From NCBI GenBank assembly GCA_048213135.1, contig PS015113.1, positions 1 to 64,000 on the forward strand: DNA of 64,000 nt, given 5' to 3'. Numbering within the stretch: position 1 is the stretch's first letter; every line of letters begins with the position of its first letter. Below the pieces are notes generated by a model that worked only from the letters and a program-made list of their open reading frames with translations, was not told where the DNA came from and ran no database searches. Made by a program: the position numbers and the translations under genes. This document shows positions 48,186-59,300 of this stretch, in pieces. This DNA is from Reclinomonas americana ATCC 50394 (taxonomy: Eukaryota; Jakobida; Jakobea; Jakobida).

Positions 48186-48560
48186 CTGCGACACGTGTGT
48201 GTGTGCGCGTGAAAGTGTGATCAGCCATCTCGCGCGCGTGCCACACAAAAAGCATCTCGTTTTGACGCGCGCGCATGCATGCACACGTGGTACGACACAA
48301 CGCAGAAGAGAGAGCACCATGAGCACGAACCTTTTGCCCCACGCGCGCACGGGCCGAGTTGAAGCAAGTGCGATGGAGCGCCAGTGGACGGAATTCAGCG
48401 GTTGTGTGGTGTGCCTAAGAGTGACTTTGATGGCGACTTGGGGCGAGTTCGCTCGCTGGGCCAAGTCGTCGCTCATTGACGACTACTTCCGCGTGATAGA
48501 GTTACGCGCTTGAACTGTGTGTGTGTGTGACAGAAAAAGTCGCTCACTTTTTGTCACAGT
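48186..48560. promoter_or_regulatory. Divergent intergenic region between USO1 and SPATA17-like genes
   Basis: 375 bp between two start codons on opposite strands. It includes cgcgcgcatgcatgcacacgtgg (about 48270-48292, with a palindromic gcatgc core). Function is inferred from position only. Confidence 0.4.
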
Positions 48561-50354
48561 GTGGCAAGTGAGCGACGCGAGGTGGAAGTGCACAGCGCAG
48601 TGCTCATTCAGCGCGTGTTCCGCGGCTACAAGACACGCCAGCGACTTGCGCGTTTGCTGGCCTCCACACTGCTCATTCAACGCGCCTATCGCGGGCACCT
48701 CGGTCGCCGACGAGTGCGTCGTTTGCGCAAGCAGGCGCACGAGCAGCGGCAGCGCGTGTTCTTTGCGCACGCGGCGAAGCAGATTCAGAAGCTCGTGCGT
48801 GGCGTCATTGTGCGCAAGTATGTGTGCGACTATTACGCGCGACGGAGGGCGATTGTGGAGGCAACGGAGAGGGCGCAGGCGGTCAAGGCCGAGGCGGAGG
48901 TGTATGCGAGTACGGTGCGGCAGCAGCTGCAAAAGACGGAGTTGGAGCAGCTGTCGTCGGCGTTTGCGTCGGCCACGGGTGCGCTGCATCATTTGATTAG
49001 TACGGTGGCGCAGCCGGGTGTCTACAGTGCGGCGACGGGGTTGACGCAGCCGGAGGCGTTTGGTGAGCCTGTGGAGGATCACTTGAGGAGATCGTTAGTG
49101 GGGAAGCTCGTTGCGTAAGGATGAAGGGTGATGGGCGAGGGTGGAAGGGGAGATTTATTTCGAATCGAGTCTTTGTTCTCTCGTCTTCTTTCGCTTCTCT
49201 TCCTCTACTCCCTCCCGTGTCGACTCCTCGTTCTCGTTTTCGTTGCTCACTTCTCTCTTCTTTTCTCGCATCGCTTTTGATATCCACTCCTCCCCACTTC
49301 TCTCTTTTCCTTTCGCCTCTCCTGCTCACTTCTCGTCTTCTTTCGCTTCTCCTCCTCCACTCCTTCCCGTATCGTCTCCTCCGTCGCATTTGCGTCGCTC
49401 ACCTCTCCCTTCTTTTCTCACTTCGCTTTTGCTCTTCAGTCCTCTTCGATTCTCCCCTTCCCTGTACGAGCCTCTCCTGTTTCCCCTCTCCTCCTCCTCT
49501 GCTTCTCATATCTACTGTCTTCATAACATCGCTGCCATCCATTGCTTCCGCTTCTATTCCTTCTTTCATTGACGTCACCTCCCCTTCTCCCCCCTTCTCT
49601 CCTTTCCCTATTCCTCCACCTCCCTTCTCCCTTCTCCCTTCTCCCTTCTCCCTTCTCCCTCTCCTCTCCTCTCTTCCCCTTTTCCCCCTTCCCCCTTCCC
49701 TCTTTACCCCTCTTCTCACCCCTCCCTTCCCCCCTTTTCAGAGACGAACAAAACGACCCCTCCCGGCCTCCGCTCTGGCCGCCTCCTCCGCGTCAGCTGC
49801 ACAGGGTACTGCAGGTGGCACAGGCACACTAACAGCGCCGGTGAATCCACCCTCGCCAATGGTGGTGAGTGCGAATCCGGCGGCCGATGTGATGCTGCTG
49901 AATCCCCAGGAGCGTCGAAAGCGCGCCATGGGACCCTTCAAGCCGGCCTTTATGGTGGAGTCGATGAAATCGCGCGCCCTCAACCTCACCCTCCAAGCCA
50001 GCACGCCGTACGCCATTGTCGACGAGGCACTGCGCGACGAGCGGCACGTGGAGAACAAGTACCTGCAACACATACAAGCCGTGCCGTTCCAGCAGGTGCG
50101 CAAGCCCGAACCGCTGCTTCACGAGCGTGGTGCCATTCTCCCGGAACCATTCGTCGGCGCTCAACGAGATCGTGGCGACAAGCCAAAACTATTGGTTCGT
50201 TGTGTGATTTTTGATGGTCGTGGTCATGCATGAGAGAAAACGGCGTATTTACAGTTTCTTCTATCAGCCGTTCTTGACAACAGTCAAGACGCACGTGATG
50301 TTCGACGGCGTACCGGAGCTGCGCAAGAGCCCACCTGCAGCTCCAGGGCGATGA
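48561..50354 (+). CDS. SPATA17-like IQ-motif protein
   Basis: Exon 1 (48561-49109) encodes three IQ motifs: LIQRVFRGYKTRQRL, LIQRAYRGHLGRRRV and QIQKLVRGVIVRKYV. It continues with CDYYARRRAIVEAT and LHHLISTVAQPGVYS, matching the order of features in SPATA17 (IQ motifs, RKY...YY, then an H-x-LLST..PG-Y segment). Exon 2 (49742-50095) has MGPFKPAFMVESMKSRAL and a DEALRDERHVENKYLQHI helix. Two small exons follow: about 50169-50194 and 50255-50354 (FFYQPFLTTVKTHVMF), ending PPAAPGR. SPATA17 binds calmodulin through IQ motifs and is linked to ciliated or flagellated cells. The frame between exon 2 and exon 3 is not simple: I propose a 73-nt intron (50096-50168) to keep it open, but a sequencing indel is possible. 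Confidence 0.8.
49110..49741 (+). repeat. CT-rich intron of the SPATA17-like gene
   Basis: Low-complexity pyrimidine-rich sequence, with cttctccctt tandem units near 49625-49665, between exons 1 and 2. No exon is seen inside. Confidence 0.8.
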
Positions 50355-50689
50355 TGATGACGATTGTTAATAGTATTTTTGTGTGTGTGACATGAATGGA
50401 AGTGATATCAGCAGTATCCGAGGACCAAGTCGTGTTTTTGTGTGTGTGTCTCTGGTCTTGACTTGCCCCCTGGTGCTCTCGTGTTCGTGAGAGAGGTTGG
50501 CGAAGAGAGAGGGCGAAGAGGGACTCATCGCAGATATCATGCTCGCGGTCAATTGACGCGCGAGCAGATATCTGAACAGCAAGAGAAAGTGTGTGTGTGC
50601 GTGGCCACGCGCAAAAACGCGGCTCGGTTGATAGCGCCCCCCACACACACAACAACAAGGAAAGAGGGGCAAAAGGATCACAACAAAAC

Positions 50690-51824
50690 ATGGGCAACTG
50701 CTCGTGCTGCCTGCGGGCAAGAGATGATGGTCAACACACTCATAGTTTCATTGTCTCTCTGTGCTGTGCCACTCACACACTCCTGTGTGCGTGCACAGAC
50801 TCACCCAGGCATCATCGACGACCACCCTCTCCCTCCTCCGCCGCCTCGTCATTAGCCGAGCGCGCGCCCATGCTTCTCTCGACACACACTGTCGACGCGC
50901 TGTTTGACACGGGCGCACTCGGCGACGACGAGGACGACGTGGAAGACGACGAGGAGGAGGACGAGCTGCGTGTCGCGCGGCGAGCACGACGCACACGCGC
51001 GCGACGAAGACTGCTTCTTCTCCAGGAAGCAGGCGACCGTCAGCAGGCTGAGCACGAGGAGGAGGATGTGGAATCCTCGTCTGCGTCGATCATGCTGGCT
51101 GCCTCTTCGTCTCCAGACGCGCTCAGCGACAGCAGCAGTGGTGGTGGTTGCAACATGAGCAGCAGTGACGATGATGAGCCGCGACGCTCAGTGGTCTCGC
51201 GCTCGCCAGAGATTGTGCCGCCACTGCCACTGGCCTCGTTGCATGCAGAGGCCGCCAGGAGACAACAACAACAGAAGGTGGCGCCAGTGCATGAGGAAGA
51301 GGAGGAGGAGGCGGCGGTGGCCAAGGCGCGGCAAGACCTCTCGTGGGACTTGTATGATGTGGTCGACGACATTAGCGAGTATCAGCTGTCGGCGGCGCAG
51401 TTGCGCTGTCTGGCGGCGTTGTCGGTGAGCGCAAGAGGGAAGGAGAGAGAGCGTGTGTGCGTGTGTGTGCGTAGAGTCACATTTCCGTGTTTGCGCGCGA
51501 AAACTGAGCAGTCGCGTTTTCCGTTGCTCTCGCTCTCTCCTCTGCTGTGTCTTGCGCTGGCAGTCACTGCTCACAGTGGACACTGTCTCTTTCTGTGCGT
51601 GTGTGCGTCTGTTGCGTGTGTGATCACATCTGTGACCTGTTTCATTCCGCAACGGCTTCTTCTGTCATTCATTTTTCTCTCCATCGATGCTTGAAATCCA
51701 ACATCATGGCCATCGTCATTCCTTCGATATTTTCCTCTGACGATTCTGCACACAGAGGAACATGCAGGAGACGGAGTGGCGCGACGAGGAGTCGTACTTT
51801 TCGGCATTCGGCTCGTCGCTGTAA
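50690..51824 (+). CDS. Small acidic protein with N-myristoylation/palmitoylation-type start
   Basis: Exons: 50690-50729, 50799-51424, 51564-51584 (21 nt) and 51756-51824. The protein begins MGNCSCCLRARDD: a glycine at position 2 suited to N-myristoylation, with three cysteines beside it that could be palmitoylated. It therefore probably attaches to a membrane (inference). The body has an acidic run (DDEDDVEDDEEED, about 50920-50960), Arg-rich and Ser-rich parts and a second Glu run. The C-terminal part looks conserved in style: LSWDLYDVVDDISEYQLS, LRCLAALS, NMQETEWRDEESYFSAFGSSL at the end. I do not recognise the family. Splice phases agree at every junction, including the 21-nt exon. Confidence 0.7.
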
Positions 51825-52270
51825 TCTTGCTGCGGGTGTGCCATCCATGCCCGATCTTCTCTTGTCCTCTTTTGTGTTTTGTGTGTTTGTGCTCGGGTGA
51901 TGGGAGGGAAACCGACTGTGGATCGTTTCTCTGTGTGTGTGTGTGTGTGCGTGCACAGGTCGACGCCGGACGGAATCCACGACGATGACTGCCGGAGTGG
52001 CATAACATGTACCTCCTGGCCTGTGTGTTGTTCTTCCGAGCCCTTCTCCCTTCCCATCAAAGATCTCTCTCTTCCCCCTCTTCTCTCATTCTCCGTCTCC
52101 TGATCTCCAATGTAAACACTCTCTATGTCCCTGTCTTAACCCCCCCACACACGCAGTGTGTTTGTGTTTTTGCCGATTTCACTTTTTGACACACGAACCA
52201 CCACAAACGCAGACTTAACACGACTCAGCTTCCAAACCCTACACCGACGCAAAGAAGCACAGTGCAAGGA
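51825..52270. other. No gene recognised
   Basis: Short GT-rich and mixed sequence between the small acidic gene and a 34-N gap. Open frames here are short and without domain features. Confidence 0.5.
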
Positions 52271-52304
52271 NNNNNNNNNNNNNNNNNNNNNNNNNNNNNN
52301 NNNN

Positions 52305-52596
52305 CCGGTGGCGCCTGCTCATCCGTCTTTTGCCGCTTCCTCTCCGGCTGCTCATCCTCGCCCTCCTCCCGCCGCCGCCGATGATGATGATGACGATGTC
52401 GGCTGCTCTCATCACCACCATTCTCCTCACGATGTCGTCGACTGCTGCTGTGATGACGCTCACTTTTATGACGACGATGACGGTCGTCGTCTCTCTCCTC
52501 GCCTTCTTCTTCTTCACTGCTGCTGCGGCTGCCGTCGCGGCTTCTACTGCGCCGACGGTGGCGTTGCTCGCGGTCGCGGTGACGCCTGTCGCTCAT
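52305..52596 (-). CDS. RS-domain first exon of DDX46/Prp5 (on an apparently flipped contig)
   Basis: On the minus strand an ATG at 52596 opens MSDRRHRDREQRHRRR and continues through Ser-Arg, Glu-rich and His-Arg-rich stretches to EDEQPERKRQKTDEQAPP at the gap edge. This is the type of N-terminus found on DDX46/Prp5. The rest of that protein starts on the plus strand at 53332. Flipping contig 52305-53002 would put this exon upstream and on the same strand. The alternative is an independent RS protein that runs into the 34-N gap; I favour the flipped contig. Confidence 0.65.
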
Positions 52597-53331
52597 TGTG
52601 CGCGAAAGTGTGTGTGCAAAAGAGACAATTGGTGGTGACGTCATTCGGTTTGTCACACTCTTACATTGTTGACACACACCAGACGCCATGGTCAGTAGCA
52701 CTTGGAGTGAAGGGTTTCTCTTGTTGTGTGTGTATGTGTGCGCGCGTGTGTGTGTGTGTTTGTGTCGTGCGACGTTGTGCTGTGTGTGGTGTGCGTGTGT
52801 GTGAGTGGTGGACGATGTGCATGTCGCGCACATGTGACGCCCATGTCGCGCACAGGCACGCCGCCTGCTGTGTGTGCGCAGAGAGAGCGGGGCAGCTGTG
52901 TGTTGACTGAGAGAGACTTTAGCACACACATGCACGTGTTTTCATGGTGCACTTTTGGCGTGAGAGAAACATGTCGCCTCTCTCTCCCCGCACTCGCTCA
53001 CTNNNNNNNNNNNNNNNNNNNNNNNNNNNNNNNNNNNNNNNNNNNNNNNNNNNNNNNNNNNNNNNNNNNNNNNNNNNNNNNNNNNNNNNNNNNNNNNNNN
53101 NNNNNNNNNNNNNNNNNNNNNNNNNNNNNNNNNNNNNNNNNNNNNNNNNNNNNNNNNNNNNNNNNNNNNNNNNNNNNNNNNNNNNNNNNNNNNNNNNNNN
53201 NNNNNNNNNNNNNNNNNNNNNNNNNNNNNNNNNNNNNNNNNNNNNNNNNNNNNNNNNNNNNNNNNNNNNNNNNNNNNNNNNNNNNNNNNNNNNNNNNNNN
53301 NNNNNNNNNNNNNNNNNNNNNNNNNNNNNNN

Positions 53332-56182
53332 CTGCCATGGCTGTCGACGGCAGCGGCAGTAGTGGTGCAACCGCTGCCAACGGCGATGGGAATGGGGCGG
53401 CGCCTGAGGTGGACCCGCTCGATGCATTCATGGTCGACGTGGCGAGCACCGTGCAGCAGCTGGATGGTGGCGATTCGGTGCGTTTTCCTCGCTCTCCCTC
53501 GCTCTCCCTCACCTCGACTGCTTCTCACCACTCATTTTCCGCAGCTGGTACGTGATCGACTGGGAGGCTTGGTATCGAACAAGCCGGCCGCATCCATGGC
53601 CATCTCGCTCGACGACATTATGAGCGGCAAGATGGACGTCGATCAGCCAATCAAGCAGGAGTCCGACGATGTAGAGCAGGAGGCGAATGGCGCGGGTGGC
53701 GACAGCGATGAGTATCGACAGCGCTTCCTCGAGGCGATGCGCAAGGCCAGTGACGCGCCGGCGGCAGGTGGTAGCAGTGGTGGTTCTGGTTCTGGTGGTG
53801 CCTCCGGCGGTGGTGCAGCTTCGTCGTCGTCGACTGGCGGCGGCGCGGCCAATGGTGACGACGATGACGACGAGGATGATATGGCGGGTGGCGGTCGTGG
53901 CGACGATGACGATGAGTACATGGGTACGGTGGTGGAGTCGGAGGCGGAGAAGAGCAACAAGAAGGACCTGAAGCCAGTCGACCACTCCAAGATGAACTAC
54001 GAGAAGTTTACGAAGAATTTTTGGATCGAGCCACGTGATGTGGCACGTCTGACAGACGCGGAGATCAAGGCACAGTTGGCCGCCGACAAGGTTCGCATTC
54101 GCGGCAAGGGTTGCCCGCGCCCGATCCGTGCCTGGCACCAGTGTGGTTTGCCCACGAAAATGTTGCGTCTACCTCTTCTCTCCTCCTCAGTCCACCGCTC
54201 TTTACCTCTTTTGCCTGTCCTCCTCTTTTCTCCACTCCTTGCCTCTCCTCCTCCTTCTTCCACTCCTTGCCTCTCCTCCACTTTCTTCCACTCTTTTGCC
54301 TCTCCTCCTCTTTCTTCCACTTTGCCTCTCCTTTCATTTTTCCACCGCTCTTTACCTCTCCTCTGTTTCCACTCTTTGCATCGCCTCCTCTCTCTTCCAC
54401 TCTTTGCCTCTCCTCCTCTTTCTTTCACTCTTTGCCTCTCCTCCTCTCTCTTCCGCTCTTTCCTCTTTCTTTCACTGTTTGCCTCTCCTCCTCTCTCTTC
54501 CACTCTTTGCCTCTCCTCTCCTCTCTTCCACTCTTTGCCTCTCTCTCCTCTCTTCCACTCTTTTGCCTCTCCTCCTCTCTTTCTTCCAACGCTCCTCCTC
54601 ACACACTCCCTTGTCTCCCTCCGACCAGTGTGGACGTGATTAACAAGTCGGGCTTTGAGCGGCCATTTGCGATTCAGCAGCAGGCGATTCCGGCCATCAT
54701 GTCGGGCCGCGATGTGATTGGCATTGCGAAGACGGGCTCTGGCAAGACGCTGGCGTTTGTGTTGCCGATGTTGCGCCACATCAAGGATCAACCGCCACTA
54801 CGAGAGGGCGATGGACCGATTGCACTCATCATGGCGCCCACGCGCGAGCTGGCCACGCAGATCTACTCGGACACGAAGAAGTTTGCGAGCCCTCTCGGTC
54901 TGCGCACGGTGTGTGTATACGGCGGCGCCGGCATTGCCGAGCAGATTGCCGATCTGAAACGTGGTGCCGAGATCATTGTGTGTACACCAGGGCGCATGAT
55001 CGACTTGCTGTGTGCCAACCGCGGTCGTTGCGTTCTCCCCTTCTCTCCCACTGCCTCCAACACCGCCCACCCTCCTCCACTCACGCGTCATTTGTGTGGA
55101 ATACAGGTGTGACGAACTTGACTCGTGTGACGTACGTTGTGCTTGACGAGGCCGATCGCATGTTTGATTTGGGATTCGGTCCGCAGATCACCCGCATCAC
55201 GGAGAATGTGCGACCGGACCGACAGACGGTGATGTTCTCGGCCACGTTTCCGCGTGCCGTCGAGAAGCTGGCCCGCGGCATTCTGCGCAAGCCGATCGAG
55301 ATCGAGGTGGGCGGTCGCAGCGTGGCCTCGCAGAGTGTGACGCAGTATGTGGAGGTCATGGAGGAGGAGGCCAAGTTCCTGCGGCTGCTCACGCTGCTCG
55401 GTGAATGGTACGAGCGCGGCAGTGTGTTGGTGTTTGTTGATCGACAAGAAGAGTGTGACTCCTTGTTCCACGACCTCATGCGTGCCGGTTACGATTGCCT
55501 CTCGCTCCATGGTGGCAAGGTACGCTCCCCTCGCCGCACTGTGTCTTGTGTGTCTCCACATTTGGTGTGCCCAACTGGTCGTTCCCCTCCCCGCTCGCCG
55601 TGCAGGAACAAGTGGACCGTGAGTACACGATTGCGCAGTTCAAGGCCAAGGAGAAGACGCTGATGGTGGCCACGTCGGTGGCCGCGCGCGGCCTGGACGT
55701 CAAGGATCTGGTGCTGGTCATCAACTACAACGCACCGAATCACTACGAAGACTACGTGCATCGCGTCGGTCGCACAGGTCGTGCCGGACGCACCGGCACC
55801 GCGTACACCTTCATGACGCCGGCTGAGGAGCGGTACGCCCCCGACTTGGCCAAGGCGCTCGAGCAGAGCAACAATGCCGTGCCGGAGCAGTTGCGCAAGA
55901 TGGCCGACGGTGAGTTTGCACTGTGTTTTGTTTGCATGTATGCATGATGCTCAACAAAACACGTGTGTTGTGTGCGCAGCGTTCCTCAGCAAGCGCAAGG
56001 AGGGCACAGTGAAACACTTTTCCAATGCAGGGTTTGGTGGACGCGGATTCAAGTTTGACGAGACGGAGGAGAAGGCGAAGCGTGAGGCGAAACGACGCGA
56101 GGCACGCGCGATGGGCTTGTTGACGGAGGAGGACGCCGAGAGCGACCACGAAGACGACAAGGGTGGCGACGAGGACGGTGAT
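53332..56182 (+). CDS. DDX46/Prp5-type DEAD-box RNA helicase
   Basis: Exons: 53332-53477, 53545 to about 54145, 54629-55023, 55107-55519, 55606-55909 and 55980-56182 (running into a gap). DDX46/Prp5 hallmarks are [42 protein letters not shown], then [16 protein letters not shown]. Helicase motifs: AKTGSGKT (I), PTRELA (Ia), TPGR (Ib), DEAD (II), SATFP (III, as SAT), [10 protein letters not shown] (IV), [11 protein letters not shown] (V), and [15 protein letters not shown] (VI). The C-terminal [14 protein letters not shown] is family-specific. Prp5 remodels U2 snRNP during branch-site recognition. The junction after QCG is not fully resolved; a few residues may be read into 54172 (LPTKML). An Asp/Gly/Ser-rich insert sits at about 53750-53940. 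The far C-terminus is lost in the gap. Confidence 0.9.
54175..54620 (+). repeat. Intronic minisatellite, ctcttccactctttgcctctc family
   Basis: About 15 imperfect units of 22-27 bp (ctcctctttcttccactctttgc and variants) fill the intron before the helicase core exon. Confidence 0.9.
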
Positions 56183-56394
56183 NNNNNNNNNNNNNNNNNN
56201 NNNNNNNNNNNNNNNNNNNNNNNNNNNNNNNNNNNNNNNNNNNNNNNNNNNNNNNNNNNNNNNNNNNNNNNNNNNNNNNNNNNNNNNNNNNNNNNNNNNN
56301 NNNNNNNNNNNNNNNNNNNNNNNNNNNNNNNNNNNNNNNNNNNNNNNNNNNNNNNNNNNNNNNNNNNNNNNNNNNNNNNNNNNNNNNNNNNNNN

Positions 56395-59300
56395 CCGTCA
56401 TGCAACTCTCCGCAGAAGCAGCGGCAGCAGCAGCGCCACTGTCGGTGGCTGATGCAAGCAGCGCGCTCAGGTCGTCATCCTGTACACAGACAGGAAGAGT
56501 CAGTCATCGTTGCGAGACGTGGGTGGCACAGCACATGCTCCAACCGACCGAAATGTCTCGACCGAGCACCTTGAACACGGCGCGCACGTCGTCACGCTGC
56601 AGCTTGCCACCGCATCCCACGGCCACGGTCGACACTGCATTGGCAATGCTCTGCGCCACCTCCGGGTCGACCGAAGCCAGTGAGTTTGCGATCTGCAACG
56701 AGAGAGAGGAGTGAGATACGTAGAGGAGACTGTCCCTCTCGGTGCCACTCGACCAACCGTCGTCTCAGCATGGCGCAAGCGATCGTGGCACAATTCGAGC
56801 AACGATCGATGCAACGTCAGCACGGCGCGGGCATTCTCCACAGCCAGCATGTCTTGCAAGTGGTGTCGGGCATCGGTGCCGCTAAAGCTGTCGACGTACA
56901 CTTGCAGTGCAGCCAGTGACCGTGTCAGATCGGGCGATTGCAGGTCGTGGATGCACAGCTGAATCGTGTGCAGCAACAACTGCGGGAAAATGTCAAAGTG
57001 AGTGAGGGAGAGGCGCGCGACTTTCGTGTCTCGTGTCTCTCACCTCGACGTCGCCACCTATGGTCTGCAGCAGATTGGCGCGCACGGCGCGAATGCGACT
57101 CCTTGCGTGTGAGATGTGAATCTCTTGCTCCGTCTGCACCTCTTCGTCTGTGCACGACAATGGTGAGAAGCGAGACGGGGAGTGTACGACATCCATACCC
57201 ACAAACCATCGTCATCGCTGTTGCCACGCATTCTCGCAATGCTGGCAATCGTGTCGTGCACCTGCCGATTCAGTTCGCCCGAGTCCCGCAGTGCTCCCTG
57301 CGCGAACGGTGGGTGATTGATAGGCACAATCAGTAGACTCTCGTTTGACTCGATCACCAACCTGCAGCTCGGCAACATGTGACTCTGATGATGCAGAGGA
57401 TGACTCGGACGACTTGATGGCCTCGTTGAGGATCGCCACTTGCGCCAACACAACATCCTCCAGCAGAATCTGCAGCGGCTGCAGACGCTGGGAGTTGGCG
57501 GGTCGCGACGGATCCAGAATCGCCAGCTGATTGCGAATGTCCGAGATGCAGTGTGCCACCACGGCGCGCAAAATCCACTGGTCGTCGCCCGCACCCTTTT
57601 GCGCCGCAGCGAGAGCCGGTGACGCAAACTGGACAGGCACCAAAAGTACAAAGTTGAGTCACAAACACACAGAGTACGGGATCGAGAGTGCGATACATGC
57701 CTTTTCCAACTGGAGCAAAATCCGATTGCGTGCATCGACCAGCGCATCCGAAGCCCACTGTGTGAAGGCAATGTGAGCACAAACTACACGTTTCATACAC
57801 GCAGTGGTGCGCCAATAACAAACCGATCGATCCATTTCGCACTCGGACTGCAAAAAATCGGGCAGCGCCGACCAGGCCGACTGGAAGCGGTGCCAGTGTG
57901 TGGCGAAATCCTGCGTCAACCGAATAACATCGACGGCGCTGGCCGGCTGCGTGGAACCAAACAGTTCGCGGCACCACTTCATCGTCTCGTCCGACACCTC
58001 GTCAAAGTCGTCGCGTGTGGTGGTCGTTCCTCGTCCGTGTCTCGCCTCGGCCGATCCGTTCGCATGCCTGCGCGTTGTCGGCGAAGTATATGAGACACAC
58101 TTTTGCACTTGACCACAGAAGCAATCTCCAAAAACACACGCACCCATTGTGCAAACTCTGCACGGGCATGTGCTCCACTTGTTCCGCCAGCACCGCGAAT
58201 TTCTCCTCCAGCACCGCCAAGTCAAGGTCTGCATCGGGCACAAAGACCGGCAACCCTCTCGACGACCGATGATCATTGCCGTGCTGCAACAGCGACTGCA
58301 TGCGCCACAGGCCGCTCACGGCCACTGGTCGACAATCGTGTGCAAATCGTCGCTGGAAGCTTCGAATCGCGGCAACATCGGCATCAGAGCCAGCACCACC
58401 ATGTTGAGAGATTACCGCCCGGGACTCCTCACCCCACTGTTGCAAGAATGCTTGGAGCTGCAGTGCACATGAGACACATACGCGGAAGCACAGCTGGAGG
58501 CAAGAAAAAAGCAGCGCACCTTCTTGGCCACAGCCGTGTACGAGGGTGCAAGCTCAGTGGCTTCCACCAGCGTACGGAAATGGCGTGTGACCAGCTCGGC
58601 AGCACTGCGCTGTTGAGATGACAGGCCGTGTGCTGCGGGGGGTGGTTCAACGTACGAGTCGCGGACGGACTTCCGAAAATCCTTCATGGTGCGTTTGAGA
58701 CCGACAACAAGATCGTGGCCTTGCAACTGTGTGCATATCATGCATGAGTCATGGTGGGGAGGGCACTCGTGACAAGAAGAAACGCGCACACACCAAGGCC
58801 TTGAGTCTTTCGATTTCGGCGAGTAACCGTCGGTTTTCCTCGCGCAATTCCTCAATCTCGGCCGACAGAGTGTCGTTGCCCGAGGCTGTCGACAGATGAT
58901 GTCAGCACTATGCGTAATGCGCAACGAGCGACGCAGAAACTACGGACCTTGTGAGCGCAGGCGCGAGTTCTCGGTCTCGAGTTGAAGCACTTTGTTGGCG
59001 AGGTCTTCGAGTTGCTGCTTGCGCGATGCAGATTTCGCTTTCTTGCTCGCCTGCATCGCCTCCAGCTCTTTCTGTAGTCTCTCCACCAACTCCTGCGAGG
59101 CGATGTGCGTGAGAGGAATGCACATCATGTGGTGCCAGAGAGCTAAAGAGGGGAAAGGCTCCACCTTCAACGGCAGCAGCTTTCGTTGGCTCTCCTCAAA
59201 CTGGCCGCTGAGTGCAGCCAGCTGCTCCGTGTAGCGGGTGTTTTCGACACTGCACACAGACGTGATCAATGTCAGGTCAACGTCTCGGAACAAAAACAAG

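Noticed and set aside
52158-52910. Plus-strand frame through the gap at 52271
   Set aside because: It is antisense to the RS-domain exon and otherwise GT-rich; it has no domain.
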